Source of the DNA: Paramecium sonneborni
Taxonomy: Eukaryota > Ciliophora > Oligohymenophorea > Peniculida > Parameciidae
Assembly: GCA_905182985.1 (NCBI GenBank)
Contig: CAJJDN010000057.1
Location: forward strand, 200,106 to 264,105
DNA length: 64,000 nucleotides
Direction: 5' to 3'
Part shown: piece after piece, positions 49,630 through 60,592 of the stretch
How the letters are laid out: every line of letters starts with the position of its first letter
Numbering within the stretch: position 1 is the first letter of the stretch
Notes under the pieces: generated by a model
The model's input: only the letters and a program-made list of their open reading frames with translations
Databases searched by the model: none
What the model was told of the DNA's origin: nothing
Made by a program: the position numbers and the translations under genes

Positions 49630-49820
49630 TAAATTTTAGTAAATCTATTATACTTTTTAAAGATTAAAAATTTATATTATGAATTAAAACATTAATCTTT
49701 GAAAATACATTTATTTATAAAAAGAAATCCATTTTAAACTAATATATTTTAGCAAAAAATCTTTGTATTTTAAATAAAATGATTTCTTTTATATATTGTG
49801 TAAATAATAATTTTTCAATT
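49630..49820. other. Spacer between tandem RBR genes
   Basis: 190 AT-rich bases; the only room for the promoter of paralogue 1 and the terminator of paralogue 2, which are on the same strand. Confidence 0.5.
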
Positions 49821-50852
49821 TCATACTTTGCCTGTGTTTTTTTAACATTTATCATTTAATTTGCAGCTAATTTTTTCTCCATTCATATTAAAATGACTCA
49901 TAATATCTAATACTGGAACTTGTCTGGTACAAATTGTACAAAAGGCCTTATTTTGGCATTTTACACTTTAACATTTAATTATTAGATCAAAAAAAACCTA
50001 TTAAACAACATCTTTCTGTTTCGATGAACAGTTTGGACAAACCTTTAATTCTTCTTCTACTTTTTTTTTTACATCCACTTATTCAATTTTTATCGCTTGA
50101 ACAGCAATGTCCTTTGGAACTTTATCCGGATCTACCCAAGTTTCATTGTACCATACTCTACATGGACTTTTAAATGGATCGTTATTTTGCCAGTGTGAAA
50201 AATGATACTTATATTATTTTTTTAAAATTACAGCTTCTATGAGTTCCACATCGCATAGGAAGCAAAAATTAGCTTTACATCTGCAATACATAAAATTACA
50301 CCCAGAAATTTTTTCACACAGGTTTTTACATTTTGGACATCTACAAACATTTGCAGTTTTTTTCATTTCAAAATAAAATATATCTTTATGTAATTCTTTT
50401 TATTTTTCACAATCTATTCCCTTGTCTTAATGGTATTCAAGAGAGCATTTCCTACAAAATTTAACTTTGCATGATGGACATTGCATATATTCTAAAATCA
50501 TATTATAAAGATAACCTGCATCTTTCCATATTATAAATTTTTCAATGCATTTTTCATTCAAACAATTTGTAAGAAGTTCATGATCTTCTAATCCCATGAT
50601 TTTATTAAATTGTAATGCAAAATCGCAATACTTTTTAAACAGATTAGGGGGGAGAAAGTTTTCAATAATTTCTGGATTAAAAAGTCGATTGCATTAAGGA
50701 CACTTAAAATCTGATAAATCAATTTAATTCTCATTTATTTTAGTTTCAAACTATTGGCTCAAACAATCCTTACAAAATTAATGTAAGCAATTAGGAAGAG
50801 TAAAGCATTTTTCTTCTTCATATGAACAGTAACAAATATTACAATCAATCAT
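49821..50852 (-). CDS. RBR-type E3 ubiquitin ligase, paralogue 2
   Basis: 343 residues, uninterrupted. The first 230 residues are nearly identical to paralogue 1, including RING1, IBR and RING2; the nucleotide sequence there is also almost unchanged. After RING2 the copies diverge: HFSHWQNNDPFKSPCRVWYN, then a coiled, charged linker (KIEQVDVKKKVEEELK) and the extra Cys module CPNCSSKQ ... IKCQSVKCQNKAFCTIC, then a longer tail ending CQKNTGKV. Since the tail differs in many places, this is a true paralogue and not another assembly overlap. Confidence 0.9.
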
Positions 50853-51302
50853 TAAATTCTATTATTATTTAAAATTATTTATCTTATTTATTTAAGTACA
50901 AATTACTATAAACTAATTAATATCTACTCAATACACGATTAAGCATTAGACTGATATGATCTTAAACCTTTCTATTACTCATTATCATAATATCATGAAA
51001 ATATTTGTCTTACTCTCATAAAATTAATTCATATAATCTTAAAAATAGTTGTTTTAAACCATTTAATGTTCTTGAGCTTTTTTGGATTCATAGTATGAAT
51101 AAAGTTTTAATTTTTTCAACCTAATTTATTTTTCTCATCTCATTTTTTGAGAAACTCATTTTATCAACTCTTGGTACAATTTTTTCACAGAATGATTTGT
51201 TGTTTAAATTCAAAGGCTCGTTATAATTATTAAATTATCTTGATTTTTGCAAAAAATTAATTTCTTGATTATCATTATTTTGATAATTTTATAATTTTTA
51301 TA
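50853..51302. other. Gap with a doubtful minus-strand ORF
   Basis: 450 bases. A minus-strand frame from about 51162 reads MSFSKNEMRKINQVEKIKTL and, further on, HDIMIMSNRKVQDHISLMLN, but two in-frame TGAs separate the pieces and no intron removes them. It could be a decayed or intron-containing small gene. Confidence 0.25.
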
Positions 51303-52024
51303 ATGAAACAATCAACTTTTAAAATTGTTTTAGTTGGTATTAATTTTTGCAATTAAAAGGGGACCCTAGAGTTGGAAAGTCTAATACTCTAACTAGATTT
51401 GCTTTTGATAAATTTGAAGATGGGCATAAAATTACAATTGGAGTAATATTTAATATAAATTTTAGGTGGAATTTGCATAGAAAAATATATCAATTAATGG
51501 GAAGGAGATTAAATTAGCAATTTGGGATACATGTGGAGCAGTAAAATAAAAACATATTTCAGGAATAATACAGGGCTCTAACAAAAATATACTATCAAGG
51601 AGCTGCAGGAGCATTACTGATTTTTGATATTACAGATAGAAGTTCTTTCGATAATTTAGAAAAATGGATTAAGGTTAAGATTTATTTAAATATGCTAGGA
51701 TATAGAATAAAATACTTAATCAATTATTATTATGTTAATTGCAAATAAAGTAGATCTATAAGATCAAAGAAAAGTTAGTAAACAAGAAGCCGCTTAATTC
51801 GCATTTGAGCATAAATTAGCATATTTGGAGACTAGCGCAAAGGACGGAACTGGTATATAGTAAGCATTTGAACAATTGGCAACAGGTAACAAAATTATAA
51901 TAGTATATTAATAGAAATAGTTAAATTATCAAATTTAGCTGAAATTACTCAAAAAAATAATATAAAATTAACAGAATCCACAATTTCAAAGGAAGTGAAT
52001 GTTAAATAAAAAAATTGTTGTTGA
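51303..52024 (+). CDS. Rab-like small GTPase with altered catalytic motif
   Basis: 199 residues with five introns (23, 23, 22, 25, 29 nt). G1: VGDPRVGKSNTLTRF; switch I: HKITIGVEF with the Mg-binding Thr; G4: IANKVDLQD; G5: LETSAKDGTG; the end KQKNCC is a double-Cys geranylgeranylation site, so it should be membrane-anchored by RabGDI/REP. G3 is the oddity: IWDTCGAEQYRALT instead of WDTAGQE, so the Gln needed for GTP hydrolysis is Ala. Such a protein would be expected to stay GTP-bound. The substitution abuts an intron at 51541-51562, so the splice needs checking. Vesicle-traffic role inferred. Confidence 0.88.
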
Positions 52025-52297
52025 TTTTCTAACTTAATTGGTTATAATCTATATATTTAAAATTTATAGTCTCAATTGTTTAATTTTTTTATCATCATCT
52101 AAATACTTCATGTTGTTTTTCTTGAATACCTTTCATAACTATACAACTCTTATCCTGAATAACATACTTAAACTTTAATGTATTGATATTCATATATGTA
52201 TTTTTTAGAAAAAAGTAATTTAATGAACAATTGTATTTATTTTTGATGAAATAAATTGTATCTAATTTGGATATTTATTGATATAATTTTATTAAAC

Positions 52298-53475
52298 TCA
52301 TTTCCATAAACCATTGGCTTAAGCCCATTTTCCAACATTCACTACACATCTGAATTTGGCTTGGGCTTTTTCCATTCTATCAAAAGCTTTTGGAAAGTCT
52401 TCAAATTCAAAAGTTTCCACAATTGGATAAACATTATTTTATGCAGAAAATTCAAGCATTTCCTAAATTTGATAAAAGATATTACTTATGTCTCATCATA
52501 ATTACCAATCAATGAACCAGCAACTCTGATTTAATTTAAGATGATATAGGCGTGGTCTAATTTGAAGTTTACTTTTGAAGGAGGTGCACCAACTTAGATG
52601 TATGTACCTGTTGGGGCAGTTAATCTTTAATGGCTCTTAAAAACATCTTCATCTTCAATATAAAGTGTGTTGATGACAATATCATATTTTCCTTGTTCAG
52701 CTTTCAAACTTTCAACATCAATAGAGCTGGAGAGATTTGAAGCACCTAATCTCTTAATTTCTTGTTCTCTATTTTTGCTTGTTGTAAAAGCTGTTACAGT
52801 CATGCCCAATTTAGCTGCATATTAAACAGCCAAGTGTCCTAATCCACCAATACCAATGACAGCACATGTAAAATTTGGTTTGTAAAATCTTTTTAATGGA
52901 GCATAGACTGTGACACCAGCACACAATAAAGGAGAACCCAAGGCATCATTGAATCCTATTGATTGATATTCTATATACCATCTGGAATTCTAAAGACCAT
53001 TCTTTCAGCAACTTAGATGTGAGTTGAATATCCACCAAAATTGTTATCATCATATAAGCCAATATTTTGTGAACATAATTAATTATCTCCTTTCTTGCAT
53101 TACTCGCATGTTTAACACATCCATCTCTAAGGATTGCATCCAACTTTTTCACCTACTTTAAACTTTGTGACTCCTGTTCCAACTTTCTCAACTACTCCAA
53201 CAACTTCATGTCCTGGACAACTAGGGTATTTGCTAAAAGGATATTACTTTATTATACATGTATGGATCCCATAATCCTCTTGAATGAAGGCAATCACTAT
53301 GACATAATCCAGTAAATAAAATTCTTATTCTAACATCGTCGTCTGCAATATTTGGGTATTTATATGGGTATTGCACAGGCTCACCAGTGTTTTAGAGGAA
53401 TGCGTATGCAACAGCATCTGCTGTTTCCTTGCTTTCTTATACTTAGTAAACTGAATGAGCTGGTAATTGTTGCAT
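52298..53475 (-). CDS. Zinc-dependent alcohol dehydrogenase (CAD-like MDR)
   Basis: NADP(H)-type medium-chain dehydrogenase that interconverts alcohols and aldehydes. 368 residues, introns of 25, 23 and 23 nt. Catalytic zinc ligands: [14 protein letters not shown] and [13 protein letters not shown]; structural zinc cysteines: MCQTCEQCKKGDNQLC. The Rossmann motif is [20 protein letters not shown], and [13 protein letters not shown] and [10 protein letters not shown] are typical of the cinnamyl-alcohol-dehydrogenase branch. The family is usually 340-360 residues, so it is full length. The substrate cannot be told from sequence. The start [16 protein letters not shown] is the first ATG in frame. 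Convergent with the Rab gene, 273 bases between stops. Confidence 0.93.
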
Positions 53476-53908
53476 ATTTAAGAGATATTTATTTATGGAG
53501 AAAAAGATCAATCCTCACATTTATAAAGACTTTTCCATCTTGAGTTCATGAATCACTCTATTATTAGGATTTTAGAACATCACAAATTATTTAATAATTA
53601 ATCATTTACTAAATATCTTTTAAGTTTATATTGTACATTCATAACATTATACACAATCCCAAAAATTCTTATAATATAACTCTTCATTGAATTCAAATCT
53701 ATTTATATTTTACTAACTTTGATACTAATATTATTAATTACAATTTGCTTTAAAATTTTTAAGAGTTATTTGAATAGAAAAATAAACCAAAGTTCGAACA
53801 TTGCATTAATTTATTAAGTAATTTTTAGACACCATTCAGAATCATAATTTCATAAGTGCTTAAAATTAAATATTTAATAAAATTATTATATTAATATTAA
53901 TTATTATC
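53476..53908. other. Intergenic, divergent promoters
   Basis: 433 AT-rich bases between divergent genes. No gene seen; the ORF at 53352-53543 is antisense to the dehydrogenase. Confidence 0.5.
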
Positions 53909-55222
53909 ATGCCTAAATCTCATTCATCATCTTCTTCAGGTTCATCCTCTTCAAGTGAAGAGAAGAAGAGAGTGAAAGATTTAAATTAAAAAAAATCAAA
54001 AAGTCAAAAGTCAAGAGAAAGGTCAAAAGAAAAATCAAAAGAAAAAAAAACTAAAGATAAAACCAAGGAAAAGAAAATTAAAAATCTTCTCCTTGTTTAG
54101 AATATTTCAAGGAATGTCACCTAAGATATTTTACACGAGATATTCTCAACTTATGGAAAGCTAACTAATGTAGAAATGTAGTTTGATGAATAAAATAATA
54201 TGCTTCCTCTTTTATTTGCTTTTATTACATATAACGATGAAGGCGATGCTTCTTAAGCTACTTAATATATGCATAGAGCAATTATTGATGGAAAAAAGAT
54301 AAAATGTTAAAGCCTTGGAGTAGATAGATAAAAGTAAAAATAATAATTAAATTAGATATTATACAGAGAAGATTAAAAAAGAAAGATTAGATAAACTTAG
54401 ATAAAGAGAAATCAAAAAGGAAAAAGATTTAAAATAAAAGGAAGAATATGCTAGAGCGAGGATTAGAGAAGATAAATAAAAAAATGAAAATAAAGATGGT
54501 GAAAAAGATAAAGAATTATAAAAAAAGGATTAAGAATAATAATAAGATTAATAAAAATAAAAGGATAAAGACAAAGAAAAAGAAAAGGAGAAGGAAAAGG
54601 AAAAGGAAAAAGAAAAAGAAAGAGAGAGAAGAGAAAGAGAAAGAGAAAGAGAAAGAGAAAAGGAGAGAGAAAGAGAAAGAGAGAGAGAAAAAGAGAGAGA
54701 AAGAGAAGAAAGGGAAAGAGAAAGAGAAAGAGAAAGGGAAAGAGAAAGGGAAAGAGAAAGAGAAAGAGAAAAAGAAAAAAGGGAAAAAGAAAAAGAAAAA
54801 GAGAGAGAAAGAGAAAGAGAAAAACAAAGGCAAAAAGAAAAGAGAGAAAAGGAAAAATAAGAAAGGATTGAACGAGAAAAAAAGAAGAAATAGCATTCAT
54901 CAAGAAGAAGATCATCAGATAGGCATCACAAAAGATCAAGTTCAAGAAAAAGACATTCAAAAAGAAGATATAGAAAAAGGTCAAAAACTCCTGTAAAAAT
55001 TAAGAACTATTATATTAGAAAAAAAAATAAAATAGGAGGGAAAGTACTTCAAGTTCATCATCTGATTCTTCATCCTCTTCATCTTCAAGTGGAAGTTCTA
55101 GTAGCAGTAGCAGCAGTGGATCCTCATCTTCTTCACAATCAGATGATTAAAAATAAACAAACTAAAACTAGAAGAAGACATCTTCAAGTAGTTCTTCAAG
55201 TGACTCAGATAGTTCATCATGA
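53909..55222 (+). CDS. RNPS1-like RRM protein with ER and Ser-rich regions
   Basis: 421 residues with introns of 22 and 26 nt. A Ser-rich head (MPKSHSSSSSGSSSSSEEKK) is followed by one RRM at about residues 65-140: NLLLVQNISRNVTQDILHE (RNP2) and LLFAFITYNDEGDA (RNP1). Then comes a 150-residue run of Lys/Glu/Arg dipeptides (KEREREREEREREREREREK-like), an RS segment (SSRRRSSDRHHKRSSSRKRH), and a Ser-rich end. This order matches splicing and exon-junction factors such as RNPS1/SR proteins. The spliced frame is chosen because the alternative 182-codon Lys-only frame at 54448 loses the RRM. The coding strand of the ER run is pure purine. Confidence 0.85.
54573..54824 (+). repeat. 252-nt uninterrupted purine tract
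   Basis: Only A and G occur on the plus strand over this interval, mostly GAAAGA-type units coding for Lys/Glu/Arg dipeptides. Mirror-like purine tracts of this length can form triplex DNA and slip in replication. Confidence 0.9.
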
Positions 55223-55265
55223 TTATTAGATTATTATTTTATAGTGTGAAATAAATGCAATTAGT

Positions 55266-55583
55266 TCACATAATGTAGCAACATTTGACATTTAAATTGC
55301 TAGAATTGGTTACAAAAATTTAAATAACATCTTATCTTTCTGAATAAAGGGCTTGAACTGAATCAGATACATTTAATCTTCTTCTTTAACAATTGAGCAC
55401 ATCAAAATCTTCCAAAGACAAGTTTGTGAATTAGAGAGTAATTAATATCTAATTTAGTTACATTATGCAATCATATACTTTCAACTCTTCTATTGTACTA
55501 TTTGGTGAAATATCAATTTAAAAAGGTTTGATATTGATATTATGGTTTCTAAACTTTTCATCAAAAGTTCCATAAATTATCAT
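55266..55583 (-). CDS. Small hypothetical protein, perhaps ubiquitin-like fold
   Basis: 95 residues with one 30-nt intron. MIIYGTFDEKFRNHNINIKP ... IDISPNSTIEELK followed by SLEDFDVLNCQRRRLNVSDS and DVIQIFVTNSS has a strand-strand-helix-strand pattern with the I-E-E-L-K helix seen in ubiquitin-like folds. This is weak pattern evidence only. It converges on the SR gene with 43 bases between stops. Confidence 0.45.
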
Positions 55584-55894
55584 TCTTATTAATATTTATT
55601 ACAATATAAAAATATATTCCAGCCTACAAATAAATGATCAAAACAAATATTATTTAAAATTATCAATTAAAAATACTCTTTGATTTAATTACTTGATCTT
55701 TAGACACATCTACCATACTGTAATAGGCTTATTAATGAAGAAATTAATACAAAAAATGGGCCTTTTCTTAATAGAGATTAGATTTAGATGTTAGAAACAG
55801 AAAATTATGAGAAAACAAATGTGTCTGAAGATAAAATCAGAGAAAGTGAGTAACAATTATAATTTATTATATACTATTAATAATTAATTCAAAT
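55584..55894 (+). other. Gap with a doubtful plus-strand ORF
   Basis: 311 bases. A plus-strand frame from about 55710 reads THLPYCNRLINEEINTKNGP then QMLETENYEKTNVSEDKIRE, protein-like, but no start codon or acceptable upstream exon was found. It may be a short exon of an unresolved gene. Confidence 0.25.
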
Positions 55895-56702
55895 TCATTA
55901 TATGATGCATTATCCAGCACATAATCTATATAGAATCTAATATTGTTATTTACCCTGGATTTTGAACTTTTTCTTCGGTAGAGATAGTCTTTTGCTGTTT
56001 ATTAGGAAGAGTCATTCTTAAATTACTTTAAGAATAATGCTTTTCCTCTTAGCTGCCTCTTAATAGACTAGTTTTGTTTTTCAGTGTTTATAAAATCTAA
56101 TAGATTTGCTATTTCTTTAAATTTAGAGTTTCCTGCAAGACCTCATACTCTTTCTCTGCTTCATTGATTTTTAAATCTAGCTCTTTATTTTAAGTCTACA
56201 ATTTTAACTGCTAGCTTATTAATGCATTTAATTCTTCATTGGAATTATCAACTAAAATCAACTAAAATCGATCTACTTTACTTTTTAGTTTTCAATTTCG
56301 GTTTCTAGATCTTCAAGCTCATGCTATTTATCAATAATGGTTTCACTCATTTAAAACTCTAGTGATTCACTTTTCTAATTTTAGTTCCTTTTGAGCAGAG
56401 AACTTGCTTTCTATATTAAAGATATTTCTTCATTAAGAGTATTAATCTTTTCGTTAATTTAATTTAGCTAATATTCTTGCTCTTCAATCTATGTTTTGTG
56501 TTATTAATATAGCTAAAATATATATATGTGATAATTACATATGTGAATTTCATTTCAATTAAAACACAAACATCGCATTCCGATAATTTATTGCACAATG
56601 AGCAAACGTTTCGAAAGCATTTAGGACTAAATTTTGAATTTGAATATATGAATACCAAATTACAAGCTTGTCATCAATAAAACAAATTTCGCAAATAGGC
56701 AT
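55895..56702 (-). CDS. Zinc-finger and coiled-coil protein
   Basis: 234 residues, four introns (29, 26, 20, 28 nt). The first intron completes a Cys codon and yields MPICEICFIDDKLVICPKCF followed by RNVCSLCNKLSECDVCVLIE: four C-x2-C pairs in RING- or B-box-like order. The rest is a long coiled coil (EEQEYQLNQINEKINTLNEE; EKEYEVLQETLNLKKQQIYQ). The N-terminal zinc module plus coiled coil recalls TRIM-type E3 ligases, but there is no clear RING His or C-terminal substrate domain. The clean closure across four tiny introns supports the model. Confidence 0.72.
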
Positions 56703-56765
56703 ATGATAATTAATTAAAATAATTTATTTCATTTCTGCTTTTTAGATTTCTTTTCTTTCTTTTAA

Positions 56766-57593
56766 TCAATTTTCTTGTGGGTATTTTTCAACGCATTATA
56801 AGCTACAATATTTTATTTTGATACCTAAAACCATTATGGCAAAAAAGGATATAAACACTGAAGCAAAGATTAGAATTGAAAAGTTTGATTTTTTGTCAAT
56901 AGATTAACCAAATACTTTGGTTTCATATTGGTTCTCCATGTAATCAGGGTACTAGTAATAGTTTAATCCATCAAATTCATCATCACCCATAGCTTCCCTA
57001 GATTTTGCTTAGAAATCCTAGAATAACAAATTTAATTACTTCCATGATTCTCCATACAGATTCTTCTTCTGGATCAAAAGTAATTTTAACAGATTGATTT
57101 TGGTATTTTGACAAATCAAACTCATTCATTAAATAATAATACTTGGAGACATTGAATTGTCCAACTTATATTTCGTCATACATCTAAAAATATTTTACTA
57201 ATATTTGAATTACTTATTAGGCTATCATCGCAGATTATCTAAGAATGCAATATTAAACAGCATCAATTTAGATTCTCTTACTAGCTTTTCTTTAAGTTTC
57301 GAATCTAACTTCTGATGATTCAATAGTTTAATAGGCTTCTATGATTGAATTTAATTAGTTCATTACTACATCATCATTATATGTCAAGTAGGATGATGAT
57401 GTGATTGCACAAGAATAAAAAATGTTTTTAGTGTTGTTCATATTTTTTTCATATTCTAAAGGAATATAGGACAATATCAACCTGGAGTTTGAATTCTAAT
57501 AGTATCATTATTAGAATTATTTCTTCCTTAAACAACCCCTAAAATCAACAACAAGTGGAGCATAAATTTTATATAAATATCAATAAATTTCAT
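56766..57593 (-). CDS. Type I membrane protein, unknown family
   Basis: 249 residues with introns of 26, 30 and 22 nt (the 30-nt one could also be retained in frame). Signal peptide: MKFIDIYIKFMLHLLLILGV then VQG. The lumenal part has Asn-rich and helical stretches (VVMNQLNSIIEAYQTIESSE; SKRIQIDAVQYCILRQSAMI) and an acidic, Tyr-rich segment (FDGLNYYQYPDYMENQYETK). A single C-terminal membrane helix, FSILIFASVFISFFAIMVLG, is followed by a short basic tail ending EKYPQEN. Layout (signal, helical lumenal domain, one helix, short tail) is p24-like, but I see no GOLD-domain signature. The signal peptide fixes the start. Confidence 0.68.
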
Positions 57594-58608
57594 TCGTGTT
57601 TATTTTTTACTTTATCTACCTGCATTCTATACTAATTTATTCTGCTTATTATTACTTTAGTTGGTACACCAAAAAGGGTATCTTGTATTCTCTTTAAATA
57701 TTAAATAAACATCTAACCATAATGTTTAAATCAAAGACTTCATGAGAATTATTCATGTTTTTGTAAATTAATTCAATCTCTTTTTATCTTAAATAAGTTC
57801 GATTACTCAACATGAAATCTAGTTCAGTTTCAAAAAGCCATGTACATAAATTTAAAAATCCTAAAGTTCAATTAAACAATTTCCATTTGGAATTTCTATA
57901 AAAATATTGAATTCAGATCCTAATTAAAATCTTGAATTAATATCTGAGATGTATTTAGTCTGGATATAACTTTTTGCATTGATTAGTGAACATAGTGATA
58001 CTATTTCAAATCACATTTTTTAATTGATCGATAGTCATTGTCGAATAAATATTCCAGTATAAGTTCTATGGCTCATCTTTGAAATGTTTCATACGTTTGG
58101 TCAGTAATCATACAGTAAATTAGATACTAATCTATAAGATTTGAGTAATTTTAGCACAATTGCAAAGAATTAGTTCCATAATGCGTTCCGATCTCATATT
58201 TGTACTTTTCCAATTATCCAATAATTTTAAGACTTTCTTAATCCCTCTAATTCATATTTTATGCTTCAGTAATACTTTATATAAGAGAAACTTGAAATTA
58301 AAAAAATGCTATTAATTAAGTTTATTCCATTCAGCATAGTTTCTAATCTCTTTATGTAATTTTTATGGTAAATTGGTTGAGACTTCCAATTATATACATG
58401 CTTAATATTTTAGAAATTAAAGAGATTTTAATATTTTATATATTCTGAGCCTTTCAATTCCTAATTAAGTAATAGCAAACTTAAATGAGGCATCCTTATT
58501 GATTCTAATTTAAATAAGTATTTATTAAGTCTCGTTTATGAAATAAAATAGTAATGAAATATGATTTAAAATTAGTGAATTCAAACTTATTTTGAATTGG
58601 AAATTCAT
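57580..58608 (-). CDS. Hypothetical protein with hydrophobic N terminus, exon structure partly unresolved
   Basis: Starts MNFQFKISLNSLILNHISLL, a likely signal peptide, followed by DASFKFAITQLGIERLRIYK and LPQKLHKEIRNYAEWNKLNQ. A 29-nt intron leads to QESLKIIGQLEKYKYEIGTH; a 32-nt intron later joins DYRSIKKCDLK to YYIQTKYISDINSRFQLGSE. One TGA (within TFQR-stop-AIELILEYLF) and one frame change before WLFETELDFMLSNRTYLRQK remain unexplained. The end EQISIECRQIKQKINTNEIY stops 14 bases inside the next gene. Lumenal or secreted role inferred from the N terminus only; possible pseudogene. Confidence 0.45.
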
Positions 58609-59254
58609 AACGATCTGTATTAATGAAATTCTCTTCTTTAACTAAATCACAAAAATTCTTATAACATATTCACATCATACAGTTCGTGAATAGTCTTATA
58701 TTAAAGATATTCTCATAGTTGTTAATATTTGTCATTTTTTTAAAGAACAACGTATTAATTTGGTTAAGGTTTTAAAATGTGTATGATTTCCTTTATATAC
58801 TTGTGTCAATAGTATATGTTAGAGTCTTATGGACTGTTATCTTTATTTGATTTTGTTGGTTTTGCTAAAAGTATAAAAATTTAAATTTAAAACTACATTT
58901 AAGTACTGGAGATTGGAATTTGAACCGAGAGAGGGAGTATTACTTATAAAAGTGGAATCATCTTAGGAGTGTTAATCGAATAAATAGAAGAACTCCTGGG
59001 ATTTTCATAAATATATACAACTTTTTTGTTATTGCAAATACTTAGATTTACTTTAGATAATTACTCAAGTATTTGTTGTATATTACTCTATAAAAAAATA
59101 ACTAATTCCTATTTAAATAATTTAAACGATAGAATTAATACATATAAATTGATATATCATCAAAGTAACCCAGAATAGGTTATTTGAAAATTTTAAAAAT
59201 TGACTTGATTTTTTTTTTTAATTTTTAAGAATAATAGATGACCTTATATTAAAA
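58609..59254. other. Intergenic
   Basis: 646 bases without a convincing gene. A patch at 58905-59000 is less AT-rich and contains a 6-bp inverted repeat (AGGAGT ... ACTCCT). A tRNA B-box-like string on the minus strand was examined and rejected. Confidence 0.45.
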
Positions 59255-59601
59255 TCATTATTTAACTTCTTTAACTAAATTCTCGAATTTCTGAATCTCT
59301 TTTGATTCTTGTGTAACTGCTTTGATAACATAGTGATTATCACAACTTTAAATGTATTAAATAATTTATACTGAGGACAATATTCATCTGACTCATCATA
59401 ATCAGTAATGTCTTTACGGAAAACTTTCTTGCATTTCTTACAAGCAAAAACCATCTCAATATTTTTCTATAATGGATGATTTTCAAGTTCTTAATGACAT
59501 TCAGCACAATCAAACCATCTAATTAGTATATAATGAGTGAATTACTTTTTGCAACATGGAGCTCTAATAGCAACTTAGGCATTGAGAATATGTTTGCACA
59601 T
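59255..59601 (-). CDS. CHY-type zinc-finger protein (HOT13-like)
   Basis: 97 residues with introns of 27 and 26 nt. MCKHILNAQVAIRAPCCKK then WFDCAECHQELENHPLQ, ACKKCKKVFRKDITDYDESD and EYCPHCDNHYVIKAV reproduce the CHY zinc-finger ligand pattern. Stand-alone CHY proteins include yeast Hot13, which acts on the Mia40/Erv1 relay in the mitochondrial intermembrane space by removing zinc; that role here is inference. The tail ESKEIQKFENLVKEVKQ is a charged helix. The first intron is essential: it joins CCKK to W-F-D-C. Divergent from the next gene, with 46 bases between the starts. Confidence 0.88.
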
Positions 59602-59647
59602 TTTTTATTTTAAATTTTAAATTGTATTAATAATTAAATCTTTATAC

Positions 59648-60546
59648 ATGTCGAGTGACAACCCAGATGGTCAGCCATTAGATTTCGAATACTATGAAAC
59701 AAATTACCCATATTTGAATGTCAAGAAGAATCTTCTTAACAATACTTTGTCAAAATGGAGAAGAGCTATTGCTCCTTATAACCCATTTGCCATGCAATAA
59801 ATTCCAAATCAAAAGAGAATGGGTATGGGTATAAGAAATGGTAATGGATTTTATTTTCCTGATCCATATCCTAACAGAGTTAATTGGAGTGTATTTTTCC
59901 CAACTCATTATGATCCATTGAGTGAATAACACTTTGGAAATCATGGATGGTAGACAAGAAAGTAATAACAAATTCTAAATGCAATAGAGATGCACCAATG
60001 TTTACAGCACTATCAATTAGAGCCTAAGCACTTCCAAGAGGATGTGTTAGATAAATTGAAGCCTTCAAAAGATGCTAAAATGTTAATGGAGCAACAAAAT
60101 GCCAAGAAGAAGCTGATAACATTGTTTCAATCTGTCCTAAATGGGCTTTAGAAGGTTTGAAGGAAAAGAAGAAACAACTAGATAAAATTGAAGCTATTTA
60201 AACACTTCAATATCGTTCAGTTTTAGAAGTGTCCCCCTACAACAAAGTAATTATATTGTTTTATATTTTAAGGGCAGAACAGTAAAAGATGTTTCAGATA
60301 AGACCTGGGCTGATGGACATAGAGAAAAGTTGAGACCTGATACAATGTGGGCTGATGAGAGATACACAAACATTACATAGAGTGAAATTAATGAAGCTAA
60401 AAAACGCGTGGCAGCAAGAGATTCTGCAAGTGGAAGGTATGATTAAACTTATATGTTAATGTAGAGTTAAGGAAAAGGTGTATCCAGTACATCATCCAGA
60501 TATGTCGAGCTCTCATATCAAAGAAGACAAACCTCTATATCCATGA
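59648..60546 (+). CDS. CHCH-like mitochondrial protein, possible complex I subunit
   Basis: 272 residues with introns of 26, 26 and 28 nt. Start MSSDNPDGQPLDFEYYETNY, then an aromatic/Pro-rich region (FYFPDPYPNRVNWSVFFPTH). The middle carries CVRQIEAFKRCQ and CQEEADNIVSIC, two Cys pairs with nine- and ten-residue spacing, as in twin-Cx9C proteins of the mitochondrial intermembrane space. The tail is charged (DKTWADGHREKLRPDTMWAD). Several ciliate respiratory-complex subunits look like this; assignment to complex I is a guess. Its neighbour, the CHY protein, may act in the same compartment. Confidence 0.65.
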
Positions 60547-60592
60547 TTTATTATTAAATAATAAATAAAAATATTAAAACAAATCTTTAAGA

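Noticed and set aside
54463..54984. Long Phe/Leu-rich ORFs on the minus strand and a Lys-rich 182-codon ORF on the plus strand.
   Set aside because: They are antisense or frame-shifted readings of the purine tract; the correct spliced frame gives an RRM plus ER/RS protein.
58900..58990. tRNA-like B box (GGTTCAAATTCC on the minus strand).
   Set aside because: No A box at the right distance and the flanks do not form a T stem or acceptor stem.
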